This document shows positions 1 to 7,305 of a DNA stretch of 64,000 bases, piece after piece. How positions within the stretch are numbered: position 1 is the first letter of the stretch; the number at the start of each line of letters is the position of its first letter. The notes beneath the pieces are model-generated. The model saw only the letters and a list, made by a program, of their open reading frames with translations, was not told where the DNA came from and ran no database searches. Both the position numbers and the translations under genes were made by a program. This DNA comes from Pseudomonadota bacterium (lineage in GTDB: Bacteria; Pseudomonadota; Gammaproteobacteria; Steroidobacterales; Steroidobacteraceae): positions 3,989,716 through 4,053,715 of the forward strand of contig JBBCGI010000001.1 in assembly GCA_037200975.1 (NCBI GenBank), given 5' to 3'.

Positions 1-879
1 GACGATCGGGCCGAGTTGAGCGAGCCCACCCTGTTCGATTGCCAGACGGATCAGCGCGCGTTGTTCATCATTGCCGTGGCGCAGCGCGTGTAACAGCGGC
101 AACGTCGGTTTGCCCTCGGAAAGATCGTCGCCGAGATTCTTGCCGCGCGTCGCCGGGTCGGATTTGTAATCGAGCACGTCGTCGATCAGCTGGTACGCGG
201 TGCCGAGATGTTTGCCGTAACGCGCCAGGGCCGCCTGCTGCGCAACCGAAACGCCAGCGAGAACCGCCGCGACTTCCGCGCCCGCCTCGAACAGCCGGCC
301 GGTCTTGCGGTAGATCACCTCGAGATAACGCTGCTCGGTGGTCTCGGGGTCGTGCGCGTTCATGAGCTGCAGCACTTCGCCCTCGGCGATCACGTTGGTC
401 GCGTCGGCCATGATCTCCATGACGCGTTGCGAGCCGACGGTGGCCATCATCTGGAATGCGCGCGAGTAGACGAAATCGCCGACCAGCACACTCGCCTGGT
501 TGCCGAAGATGTTGTTAGCCGTGGCGCGGCCGCGGCGTTTCTGCGATCCATCTACCACGTCGTCGTGTAACAGCGTGGCCGTGTGTACGAACTCGATGAA
601 AGCCGCGGCTTCGACGTGTTTTTCCGTATCGATGCCGCAGGCGCGGCCCGCGAGCACGCACAGCAGGGGGCGCAGACGTTTGCCGCCGCCGCCGATGATG
701 TGTTCCGCAACCTGGTCCACCAGCGGCACGGCGCTCTTCAAACGCGCGCGAATCATGGTATCTACGGCCGCGAGATCCGCGCGGACCAGCCCGCGAATCT
801 CTTCGAGAGGCATGAGGGGAGCGTCGACGGCACGAGGCGCGGCGCGCGAGGTGGGCAGAGGGGTGACCTTGGAGCTCAT
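1..879 (-). CDS. ispB: Polyprenyl (octaprenyl) diphosphate synthase, 3' end outside window
   Basis: This trans-isoprenyl diphosphate synthase makes the long isoprenoid tail of ubiquinone by adding IPP units to an allylic primer. In the 293 residues visible, the first Asp-rich motif DDVVD lies at residues 106-110 (context LLHDDVVDGSQKRRGR) and the second, DDVLD, at 233-237, followed by GKNLGDDLSEGKPTLP; GGGGKRLRP precedes the first. The protein runs off the left edge, so the last 30 or so residues of the family's usual length are missing. The ATG at 879 gives an extra N-terminal segment. A start at the ATG at 813 (MPLEEIRGL) would align better with the E. coli protein, and neither has a clear ribosome site. 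It is divergent from rplU, the classical gammaproteobacterial arrangement. Confidence 0.93.
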   Translation of the reverse strand, partial: MSSKVTPLPTSRAAPRAVDAPLMPLEEIRGLVRADLAAVDTMIRARLKSAVPLVDQVAEHIIGGGGKRLRPLLCVLAGRACGIDTEKHVEAAAFIEFVHTATLLHDDVVDGSQKRRGRATANNIFGNQASVLVGDFVYSRAFQMMATVGSQRVMEIMADATNVIAEGEVLQLMNAHDPETTEQRYLEVIYRKTGRLFEAGAEVAAVLAGVSVAQQAALARYGKHLGTAYQLIDDVLDYKSDPATRGKNLGDDLSEGKPTLPLLHALRHGNDEQRALIRLAIEQGGLAQLGPIV

Positions 880-890
880 TTAGGGCGTTG

Positions 891-896
891 ATTCTA
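891..896 (-). promoter_or_regulatory. Candidate -10 box for ispB
   Basis: Read on the minus strand this is TAGAAT followed by CAACGCC, ending about 12 bases before the upstream ATG of ispB at 879. A start of transcription about 7 bases downstream would leave almost no leader before that ATG. No convincing -35 element is present at 16-18 bases spacing, so the call is tentative. Confidence 0.35.
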
Positions 897-924
897 GTGG
901 ATTATTTATGTTTTGCCGCCCTGT

Positions 925-953
925 TTGACCGATGGAGGGGGCGTACGTAGAAT
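925..953 (+). promoter_or_regulatory. Sigma-70 promoter of the rplU-rpmA operon
   Basis: TTGACC (925-930) and TAGAAT (948-953) are separated by exactly 17 bases, a strong match to the housekeeping consensus. They are followed by a GC-rich discriminator, GCGCCTC, typical of stringently controlled ribosomal promoters. Transcription should begin near 960, leaving a leader of about 60 bases before rplU. Confidence 0.8.
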
Positions 954-1020
954 GCGCCTCCCTTCGAAATGGCACAGGGCTTAAGGCTTTGGTTTCGAAC
1001 GGGTTTCCGGAGTTATCACG

Positions 1021-1332
1021 ATGTACGCGGTCATCGCCACGGGCGGCAAACAGTATCGGGTCGAAAACGGCACCGTCCTCCAGGTCGAAAAGCTCGACGC
1101 TGAGCCGGGAGCAACGGTCGAATTCGGCGAAGTCCTTCTCGTTGGCAATGGCGACGACATCAAGATCGGCGCGCCGATGCTCAAGGGCGGCAAGGTCACG
1201 GCCACGGTCGAGAAACACGGCAAGGGCGAGAAGAAAGTCATCGTCAAATTCCGCCGCCGCAAGCATTACCTGCGCCAGGGCACGCATCGCCAGTTCTACA
1301 CGCAGGTCAAGATCACCGGCATCAGCGCCTGA
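1021..1332 (+). CDS. rplU: 50S ribosomal protein L21
   Basis: This is a structural protein of the large ribosomal subunit that binds 23S rRNA. The 103-residue product has the family start [14 protein letters not shown], the central [13 protein letters not shown] block and a basic tail with [16 protein letters not shown], and its length equals the usual 103 residues. The ATG at 1021 has GGAG about 7 bases upstream. It is the first gene of an operon with rpmA, which starts 38 bases later, and is driven by the strong promoter at 925-953. Confidence 0.98.
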   Translation: MYAVIATGGKQYRVENGTVLQVEKLDAEPGATVEFGEVLLVGNGDDIKIGAPMLKGGKVTATVEKHGKGEKKVIVKFRRRKHYLRQGTHRQFYTQVKITGISA

Positions 1333-1370
1333 GCGCTGGTTCCCTAGCTAATTAGTCGGAGCAGACTCTC

Positions 1371-1628
1371 ATGGCACATAAAAAGGCAGGCGGCAGTACT
1401 CGTAACGGCCGCGATTCGCACAGCAAACGCCTCGGCGTGAAGAAGTTCGGCGGCGAAAACGTTCTCGCCGGCAACATCCTGGTCCGCCAGCGCGGCACCC
1501 AGATGCGCGCGGGCGCCAACGTCGGCATCGGCACGGACCACACGTTGTTCGCGCTCAAGGCGGGCACCGTCAAGTTCAGCAAGAAGGGCGCCGAGCAGCA
1601 CACCTTCGTGAACATCGACGCCGAGTAA
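1371..1628 (+). CDS. rpmA: 50S ribosomal protein L27
   Basis: This small basic protein of the large subunit has an N-terminal tail that reaches the peptidyl-transferase centre. The 85-residue product begins [16 protein letters not shown], the family hallmark, and carries [11 protein letters not shown] and [10 protein letters not shown]. It has no cleavable N-terminal extension of the Firmicutes type. It sits directly downstream of rplU and upstream of a strong intrinsic terminator. Confidence 0.98.
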   Translation: MAHKKAGGSTRNGRDSHSKRLGVKKFGGENVLAGNILVRQRGTQMRAGANVGIGTDHTLFALKAGTVKFSKKGAEQHTFVNIDAE

Positions 1629-1652
1629 TTACACTCGCATTCGCGAGCACTG

Positions 1653-1680
1653 AACCCGGCCTCGCGCCGGGTTTTTTGTT
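1653..1680 (+). terminator. Intrinsic terminator between rpmA and obgE
   Basis: An eight-base stem AACCCGGC/GCCGGGTT (1653-1660 with 1666-1673) and a short CTCGC loop are followed by a T-rich run. It ends the ribosomal-protein transcript only 17 bases before the obgE start, so obgE must depend on read-through or on initiation very near or inside this hairpin. Confidence 0.85.
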
Positions 1681-1697
1681 AGGGCAGGTTCCACTCC

Positions 1698-2915
1698 ATG
1701 AAATTCGTCGATGAAGCGCGCGTAAAGGTCCAGGCAGGCAATGGCGGCCGCGGCTGCGTGAGCTTCCGGCGCGAGAAGTTCGTCCCCTTCGGCGGCCCCG
1801 ACGGCGGTGACGGCGGCATGGGCGGCAGCATCACGCTGCGCGCGCGGGATGGCATCAACACGTTGGTCGATTTCCGCGTGGAGCGGACGTTCCGCGCCAA
1901 GAACGGCGAGCCGGGCGGCGGCCGCGACTGCTTCGGCCGCGGCGGCGAAGACATGCTGGTGATGGTGCCCGTGGGCACGATCGTGCGCGACGCGGATACC
2001 GGCGAAGTCCTGGGCGACCTGGCGAAAGCGGACGTCGAGCTGCTGGTCGCGCGGGGCGGCAAGGGCGGCTGGGGCAACCAGAGATTCAAGAACAGCAAGA
2101 ATCGTTCGCCGCGCCAGTTCGGCCCGGGGCTGCCCGGCGAGCAGCGCACGCTCGACCTCGAGCTCAAAGTGATCGCGGATGTGGGTTTGCTGGGCCTGCC
2201 GAATGCGGGCAAGTCCACGCTCATCAGCGCCGTGTCCGCCGCGCGACCGAAGATCGCCGACTATCCGTTCACCACGTTGTATCCGAATCTCGGCGTGATC
2301 AGCTGCGGCAACCAGCGCAGCTTCGTCATGGCGGACATCCCGGGCCTCATCGAGGGCGCCGCTGACGGCGCCGGTCTCGGCATCCGCTTTCTCAAACATC
2401 TGCAGCGCACGCGCGTGTTGCTGCACCTGGTCGACATCGCGCCGACCGATCCGAATGCGGATCCGGTCCGCGATGCGATCTCCATCGTCGGCGAGCTCGG
2501 CAAGTTCAGTGAGGATCTGCTCGCGAAGCCGCGCTGGCTCGTGCTCAACAAGAGCGATCTGATGCTGCCGGATGAAGCCGCGGCGAAAGCGGTGTCGATC
2601 GCGCAGGCGTTGAAATACCGCGGGCCGGCGTTCCTGATTTCGGGTGCGACGCATGCGGGTACGACCGACCTGACCGAGGCGGTGATGAGCTTCATCGAGT
2701 CCGGCGAAGCGCCGGCGCAGGGAAACCTGCCGCTTCCCGTCCCGGTCCAGCGCGCCCGCAAGGTGGCGTTTAAAAAGGCGACCAAGAAAACGGCGAAGAA
2801 GGCGGCGAAGAAGGCGGTCAAGAAGGCACCGCGAATGAAGCGCAAGGCCGCCACGGCCGTGAAAGCAAAGGCCAGGAAGAAGGCCGGCACGCGCCGGAAT
2901 CCGCGTCGCCGGTAG
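1698..2915 (+). CDS. obgE: Obg-family GTPase with lysine/alanine-rich C-terminal tail
   Basis: This is the essential ribosome-assembly and stress GTPase (also CgtA). The glycine-rich Obg fold occupies about residues 1-158, followed by the G domain: GLPNAGKS (166-173), a switch II DIPG motif (about 217-220) and NKSD as the base-specificity motif. The 405-residue length exceeds the family's usual 340-390 because the last 55 or so residues form a very basic tail of repeated KKA/KKT units ending RRNPRRR, resembling histone H1-like or RNA-binding tails. This tail replaces the acidic C-terminus found in E. coli ObgE. A terminator lies immediately upstream, so its expression is at least partly separated from rplU-rpmA. 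Confidence 0.96.
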   Translation: MKFVDEARVKVQAGNGGRGCVSFRREKFVPFGGPDGGDGGMGGSITLRARDGINTLVDFRVERTFRAKNGEPGGGRDCFGRGGEDMLVMVPVGTIVRDADTGEVLGDLAKADVELLVARGGKGGWGNQRFKNSKNRSPRQFGPGLPGEQRTLDLELKVIADVGLLGLPNAGKSTLISAVSAARPKIADYPFTTLYPNLGVISCGNQRSFVMADIPGLIEGAADGAGLGIRFLKHLQRTRVLLHLVDIAPTDPNADPVRDAISIVGELGKFSEDLLAKPRWLVLNKSDLMLPDEAAAKAVSIAQALKYRGPAFLISGATHAGTTDLTEAVMSFIESGEAPAQGNLPLPVPVQRARKVAFKKATKKTAKKAAKKAVKKAPRMKRKAATAVKAKARKKAGTRRNPRRR

Positions 2916-3033
2916 CTAGGCAGACGAAGGCGGACATAGTGGGCTCCGCGACAGGCATGGCTGTCGCAAATCGGCGGGATGCGGCAGAGGAGAACGGGAA
3001 CGTCCGTTCACCGAACCAGGGGAGCCTCATCCA

Positions 3034-4221
3034 ATGAAGTACGCCACACTTGTATGCCTTTGCATCGCTCTGAGTCTTGCGAGCAAGGCGGGTGCCACCG
3101 GCCGGTCGTCGCGCTATCAGATTACGAACGTCGAATCGCCGGCGCTGTCGGATCCGGCCTGTCTGCCCGGCCACGCGGTGCGCACCGTCGCATGGGGCAT
3201 CAACGATTTCGGCACCGTGGCCGCCGACTATCTTTGCTACGTCGTGAGTGCGAACGCGCCAGTCGTGCAGAGTTTCGGCAAGGGCTTCATCTGGTCGCGC
3301 TTTCTTGGCGCCCAGGCCATCCCCACACCCGCAGGCTCACAGGGCGTGCATGCTCAAAGCGTCAACGACTGGGGCCAGGTATTCGGCCGGGAAATCACCA
3401 GCTCGGGCGAGGCTTATGGCGTTCAGTGGGCGCCCTATGGCGCCTATCAGCGCAACTTCACGGGTTCGAGCTGCGGGGCCATCGACGGCGCAGTCGCCGG
3501 CAGCCTCACTGGTTTTTCCGTGGCGTGGGGACTGCGGCCGGATGTCGCGACTGGTGCGTGTTCGGTCAAATGGCTGATCCGCGCGCCGTGGGGTGCCATC
3601 TCCGAGGGGCCGGTGGGCGGTCAGCCCTGGGACCTCAATGTGCGCAACGTCGCCGTGGGCGATGCCGGCAGCGCAGCGGTGAAAGTGCAGGTGCCGTCGG
3701 GCCGTACGCAGGTCTTGTTCGCCGGTACTGCAACGACATTTGGACGCGCCCAGGACATCAACGATGACGGTGAAGTGGCCGGCTATCTCAGCCAGCAGAA
3801 CAAGTTCTGCGGACAGGCAACTGCCGCAAGCTGGGATCGTGACGGCCGCATTCAAATCTTGCCGCATTTGCGCGGGCAGGCGTCCAGCCGTGCACATGCC
3901 ATCGGTGACGACGAGGTCGTCGGTCAATCCGGCCCCGGCCTGTATTGCGACAAGCCCTATAGCGAAGAAGAACGAGCCGTTATCTGGCAGTCGCGGCGCG
4001 TTACGGATCTCAACAGCCTGATTCCTGGCTGGCTGGGAATAACGTTGACGCGCGCAGTGGGCGTGAACCACAAAGGCCAGATCGCCGTCATCGGATTCAG
4101 GACTGCCGAACCGCTCGCAGAATGCCCGGTGCTCACCTGGGATGAGAACGACAACCCGCTGCTCGACTACTCGAAGAAGTGCCGCAATTTTCACAGCTTC
4201 GTGCTGACACCGATTCACTAG
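3034..4221 (+). CDS. Secreted protein with HAF-like repeats
   Basis: The 395-residue protein begins with a signal peptide (MKYATLVCLCIALSLASKAGA, probable cleavage after AGA), so it is exported. The body contains recurring short units of the type INxxGxVxG: GINDFGTVAA, SVNDWGQVFG, INDDGEVAGY and VNHKGQIAVIG. This spacing resembles the HAF family of predicted extracellular repeat proteins, which probably form a beta-propeller-like fold. The function is unknown. GGGGAG lies upstream of the ATG. It stands alone, converges on rpsT and ends at a shared bidirectional terminator. The assignment to the HAF family is by motif resemblance only. Confidence 0.8.
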   Translation: MKYATLVCLCIALSLASKAGATGRSSRYQITNVESPALSDPACLPGHAVRTVAWGINDFGTVAADYLCYVVSANAPVVQSFGKGFIWSRFLGAQAIPTPAGSQGVHAQSVNDWGQVFGREITSSGEAYGVQWAPYGAYQRNFTGSSCGAIDGAVAGSLTGFSVAWGLRPDVATGACSVKWLIRAPWGAISEGPVGGQPWDLNVRNVAVGDAGSAAVKVQVPSGRTQVLFAGTATTFGRAQDINDDGEVAGYLSQQNKFCGQATAASWDRDGRIQILPHLRGQASSRAHAIGDDEVVGQSGPGLYCDKPYSEEERAVIWQSRRVTDLNSLIPGWLGITLTRAVGVNHKGQIAVIGFRTAEPLAECPVLTWDENDNPLLDYSKKCRNFHSFVLTPIH

Positions 4222-4280
4222 AAGAGACCCGCGTTCCTCGAGCGGATCGAACGGCCGCGGGCACGTACACGCGACCAACA

Positions 4281-4307
4281 AAAAAGCCGGCTTTGAGCCG
4301 GCTTTTT
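4281..4307. terminator. Bidirectional terminator between the HAF-like gene and rpsT
   Basis: The hairpin AAAAAGCCGGCT-TTG-AGCCGGCTTTTTT has a perfect 12-base stem with A-rich 5' and T-rich 3' flanks, so it gives a U tract in both directions. It lies between two convergent genes and can end both transcripts. Confidence 0.9.
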
Positions 4308-4358
4308 TGCGTCGCGCCCATTCTTCGTTGAAGAACGGCGCCGGAGTTCGGAGCGGTC

Positions 4359-4625
4359 TTACTTGCCCATCGCCTTGATGCGGGCCGACAGGGCGCTCTT
4401 GTGGCGCGCGGCCTTGTTGCGATGAATGACGTTCTTGTTGACCAGCGAATCGATCAACGGCTGGGCATCCTTGAGTGCCGCAGAGGCATCGGTCTTGTTG
4501 CCGGCCGTGACGGCGTCGCTGACCTTGCGCAGGGCCGAGCGCATGCGTGAACGGAGCGCCACGTTGCGGGTGCGGTTGGTTTCAGCTCGACGGGCGGCTT
4601 TTTCGGCCGACTTGGTATTCGCCAC
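4359..4625 (-). CDS. rpsT: 30S ribosomal protein S20
   Basis: This primary 16S rRNA-binding protein of the small subunit is 88 residues long, as usual for the family, and is rich in Lys, Arg and Ala. It starts (M/V)ANTKSAEKAARRAE and contains NKNVIHRNKAARHKSAL. The start codon is GTG at 4625, with TGGAG about 8 bases upstream; the open frame continues upstream but the family start is unambiguous. A weak start codon is a known feature of rpsT, which is autoregulated in E. coli. It is divergent from murJ, the classical location. Confidence 0.97.
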   Translation of the reverse strand: MANTKSAEKAARRAETNRTRNVALRSRMRSALRKVSDAVTAGNKTDASAALKDAQPLIDSLVNKNVIHRNKAARHKSALSARIKAMGK

Positions 4626-4664
4626 GAAGCAATCTCCAGAAACGGGGTCGTTTTGAGGCCGCGT

Positions 4665-4693
4665 AGTGTGCTGAGCGACCCCCGCCTTGTCAA
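4665..4693 (-). promoter_or_regulatory. Promoter of rpsT
   Basis: On the minus strand a perfect TTGACA (4693-4688) is separated by 17 bases from CACACT (4670-4665), a weaker -10 element. Transcription would start near 4658, leaving about 33 bases before the GTG start. Confidence 0.6.
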
Positions 4694-4724
4694 CGCTCGC
4701 CACTTTTACCCCATTCGAGTCCGG

Positions 4725-4730
4725 TATAGT
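4725..4730 (+). promoter_or_regulatory. Candidate -10 box for murJ
   Basis: TATAGT is followed by a GCGCCCC discriminator, the same layout as the rplU promoter. No good -35 element is seen at the usual spacing. A start near 4737 would give a leader of about 40 bases before the GTG start of murJ. Confidence 0.45.
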
Positions 4731-4775
4731 GCGCCCCAACTTGAGGTTTTCCTTTATTTTTCGGGTGCTTGCACG

Positions 4776-6338
4776 GTGAGCGGAGCGATTTTCAAGAGCA
4801 CGGCGGTGACCGGCGTGGCGACGCTGGTGTCGCGGATCACGGGCCTGGCGCGCGAGATGATTTATGCGCAGGCCTTCGGCGCCAGCGCCTTCATGGACGC
4901 CTGGCTGGTGGCCTTCAAGATTCCGAACTTCCTGCGCCGCCTGTTTGCGGAGGGCTCGTTCTCCCAATCCTTCGTCCCGGTCATCAGCGAGTACAAACAC
5001 AAGCGCCCGCAGGACGAAGTGCGCGGTCTGGTCGACGATGTCGCGGGCACCTTCGGCGTCGTGTTGTTCGTCATCACGCTGATCGGCGTGATCGCCGCGC
5101 CGCTCATCATCCTCGCGTTCGCGCCGGGCTGGCATGCCGACGGCAACAAGTTCGACCTCGCGGTCTCGATGCTGCGCTGGACGTTTCCCTATCTATTCTT
5201 CATCTCGCTGAGCGCGTTGTTCTCGGGAGTGCTCAACAGCTACGGCAAGTTCGCATTGCCCGCATACACGCAGGTGATCATGAACATCGTCATGATCGTC
5301 GTGGCGCTGTGGATCGCGCCGCACACTGCGAACCCGGGCGTGGCGCTGGCGATGGGCGTGTTCGTGAGCGGCATCCTGCAACTCGGGTTCCAGGTGCCGA
5401 TGGTCATGAAGTTGGGCCTGTTCCGCTGGCCGCGGTGGCGGCCGGCCGCGGAGGGCGTGAAACGCATCGGCAAGCTGATGTTGCCCGGCATCGCCGGTTC
5501 GTCGATGGCGCAGGTCAGCCTGCTGCTCGACACGCAGATCGCCTCGTTCCTGATCACCGGCAGTGTTTCGTGGCTCTATTACGCCGACCGGCTCATGGAA
5601 TTCCCGCTCGGCGTCTTCAGCATCGCGCTCGCGACCGTGATCCTGCCGGGCCTGTCGAAGCACCACGCCGCGGATTCTCCCGAGCGCTTCACCGCCACAC
5701 TCGACTGGGCCCTGAAGCTCGTGATCCTGCTCGTGTCTCCGGCGGCGGTGGCGATGCTGGCGTTCGCCGGCCCGCTGACCGCGACCACGTTCGGCTACGG
5801 CAAGTTCAGCGCCTACGACGTCGACATGGCGAGTTACGCGCTCATGGCCTATTCGTGGGGTCTGATCGGGTTCTCGCTGGTCAAGGTGCTCGCGCCCGGT
5901 TACTTCGCGCGCCAGGACACGCGCACGCCGGTGCGCGTGGGGTTCATCGCGCTCGGGTGCAATATGGCGCTCAATATCGCGGTCGTCCTGCCGGCCAAGA
6001 AACTCGGATTCCCCGCGCCGCATATCCTGCTTGCCACGGCCACCTGTGTGTCCGCCGCCATCAACACCACGCTGCTGTGGCGCGGGCTGGTAAAGATCGG
6101 TGTGTACAAGCCAAAACCCGGCTGGGGCGTGCTGCTCGCGCGCATCGTGTTCGCGAACGCGGTCATGGCCGCCTTGCTGGTGTGGATGGCGGGCAGCACC
6201 GCCGACTGGCTGGCGCTGCCGCCGCTGCATCGCGCGGCACGCCTGGCCGTCTGCGTCGTCGGGGCTGCCGCGGCCTACTTCGCCGCGTTGTACGTTTCCG
6301 GTGTGCGTCTGGCGCAGATGCGCGGCGGCCACGCATAA
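4776..6338 (+). CDS. murJ: Lipid II flippase MurJ
   Basis: This integral membrane flippase of the MOP superfamily moves lipid II across the inner membrane for peptidoglycan synthesis. With the GTG start at 4776 (V/MSGAIFKSTAVTG) the protein has 520 residues, within the family range. It shows the conserved N-terminal SRITGLAREM and the FLRRLFAEGSFSQSFVPV segment, and many hydrophobic stretches consistent with about 14 helices. The frame continues 41 codons upstream, but that portion overlaps the promoter region and does not resemble MurJ. It is first in a run murJ-ribF-ileS-lspA-ispH with very short gaps or overlaps. Confidence 0.96.
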   Translation: MSGAIFKSTAVTGVATLVSRITGLAREMIYAQAFGASAFMDAWLVAFKIPNFLRRLFAEGSFSQSFVPVISEYKHKRPQDEVRGLVDDVAGTFGVVLFVITLIGVIAAPLIILAFAPGWHADGNKFDLAVSMLRWTFPYLFFISLSALFSGVLNSYGKFALPAYTQVIMNIVMIVVALWIAPHTANPGVALAMGVFVSGILQLGFQVPMVMKLGLFRWPRWRPAAEGVKRIGKLMLPGIAGSSMAQVSLLLDTQIASFLITGSVSWLYYADRLMEFPLGVFSIALATVILPGLSKHHAADSPERFTATLDWALKLVILLVSPAAVAMLAFAGPLTATTFGYGKFSAYDVDMASYALMAYSWGLIGFSLVKVLAPGYFARQDTRTPVRVGFIALGCNMALNIAVVLPAKKLGFPAPHILLATATCVSAAINTTLLWRGLVKIGVYKPKPGWGVLLARIVFANAVMAALLVWMAGSTADWLALPPLHRAARLAVCVVGAAAAYFAALYVSGVRLAQMRGGHA

Positions 6339-6344
6339 TCCCCG

Positions 6345-7286
6345 ATGGAAATCGTTCGCGGATTGCAGGGTCTGAAAGAGAGGCATCGCGGCGCCGCCAT
6401 CACGGTGGGCAGCTTCGATGGCATTCATCTCGGACACGGCGCGCTGATCGCGAGTGCCTGCGCGCTCGCGGCCCAGGCCGGAAGGCCCGCGATGATGCTG
6501 ACGTTCGAACCGCTGCCGCGCGAATATCTTGCGCCGCAGGATCCGCCGGCCAGGTTGACCGACCTGCGCGAGCGCTGGCGGGTCCTCGAACGGTCTGATT
6601 TGAGTTTTCTGTGCGTGCTGCGCTTCGACGAGAAGCTGCGGTCGCTCACCGGTGAGCAGTTCGTGAGCCTGTTGTCGGAGCGCTTTGCTGCCTCGGCAGT
6701 GGTGGTCGGCCAGGACTTTCGCTTCGGCCGCGGTGGCGCTGGCAGCGTGGGCTTGCTGCGCGCGGCGGCGGACGCCGGGAGATTCGCGCTCGAGCTGGTG
6801 CCGTCCGTATGTATCGACGACACGCGGGTGAGCTCGAGCGGTGTGCGGGCCCTGCTGGCCGCAGGAGATTTTCGCCGGGCGCGCGATTTGCTCGGCCGCG
6901 CGTATTCGATGCGTGGCCGCGTGGTGGAGGGCGAGAAGCTGGGGCGGCGGCTGGGTTATCCGACGGCCAACATCCGCATGCGGCGCGCGAAGCTGCCGTT
7001 GAGCGGGATTTTCGCGGTGCGCGTGCGCGGCGTGGACGAGGGCAATGTACATACAGCGCGCAACGGCGTTGCGAGTCTCGGGTTTCGCCCCACGGTGGGT
7101 GGCACCGAACCGTTGCTCGAGGCGCACGTGTTCGATTACGAGGGCACGCTGTACGGACGTGAGATAGAGATCGAGTTCGTCGCGAAGATCCGCGACGAGG
7201 AGAAGTTCGAGAACCTCGATGCGCTGGTGCGGCAGATGCACCTGGACGCAGCCGAGGCGCGCAAGATTCTGCAGAAGACTGTTTAG
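6345..7286 (+). CDS. ribF: Bifunctional riboflavin kinase/FAD synthetase
   Basis: RibF phosphorylates riboflavin to FMN and adenylates FMN to FAD. The 313-residue protein has the N-terminal nucleotidyltransferase domain with GSFDGIHLGH near residue 23 (HxGH-type) and SSSGVRALLAAGDF around residue 165. The C-terminal kinase domain has GRRLGYPTANI and a GxRPTVGG segment. The length is normal. The ATG starts six bases after the murJ stop. Confidence 0.97.
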   Translation: MEIVRGLQGLKERHRGAAITVGSFDGIHLGHGALIASACALAAQAGRPAMMLTFEPLPREYLAPQDPPARLTDLRERWRVLERSDLSFLCVLRFDEKLRSLTGEQFVSLLSERFAASAVVVGQDFRFGRGGAGSVGLLRAAADAGRFALELVPSVCIDDTRVSSSGVRALLAAGDFRRARDLLGRAYSMRGRVVEGEKLGRRLGYPTANIRMRRAKLPLSGIFAVRVRGVDEGNVHTARNGVASLGFRPTVGGTEPLLEAHVFDYEGTLYGREIEIEFVAKIRDEEKFENLDALVRQMHLDAAEARKILQKTV

Positions 7287-7305
7287 TTAGAGGAATGTGA
7301 CCGCA

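Noticed and set aside
2740-2915. Lysine-rich tail of Obg as a separate small histone-like gene
   Set aside because: It is in frame with no stop or RBS before it, so it is part of the same protein.
5193-7241. A 680-codon open frame on the minus strand opposite murJ and ribF
   Set aside because: It is antisense to two well-conserved genes, has no recognisable motif, is very rich in His/Arg/Gln and results from GC-rich codon use on the opposite strand.
7297-7305. Upstream GTG start of ileS at 7297
   Set aside because: It lies 2 bases from the only good ribosome site, and the family N-terminus begins at 7306.
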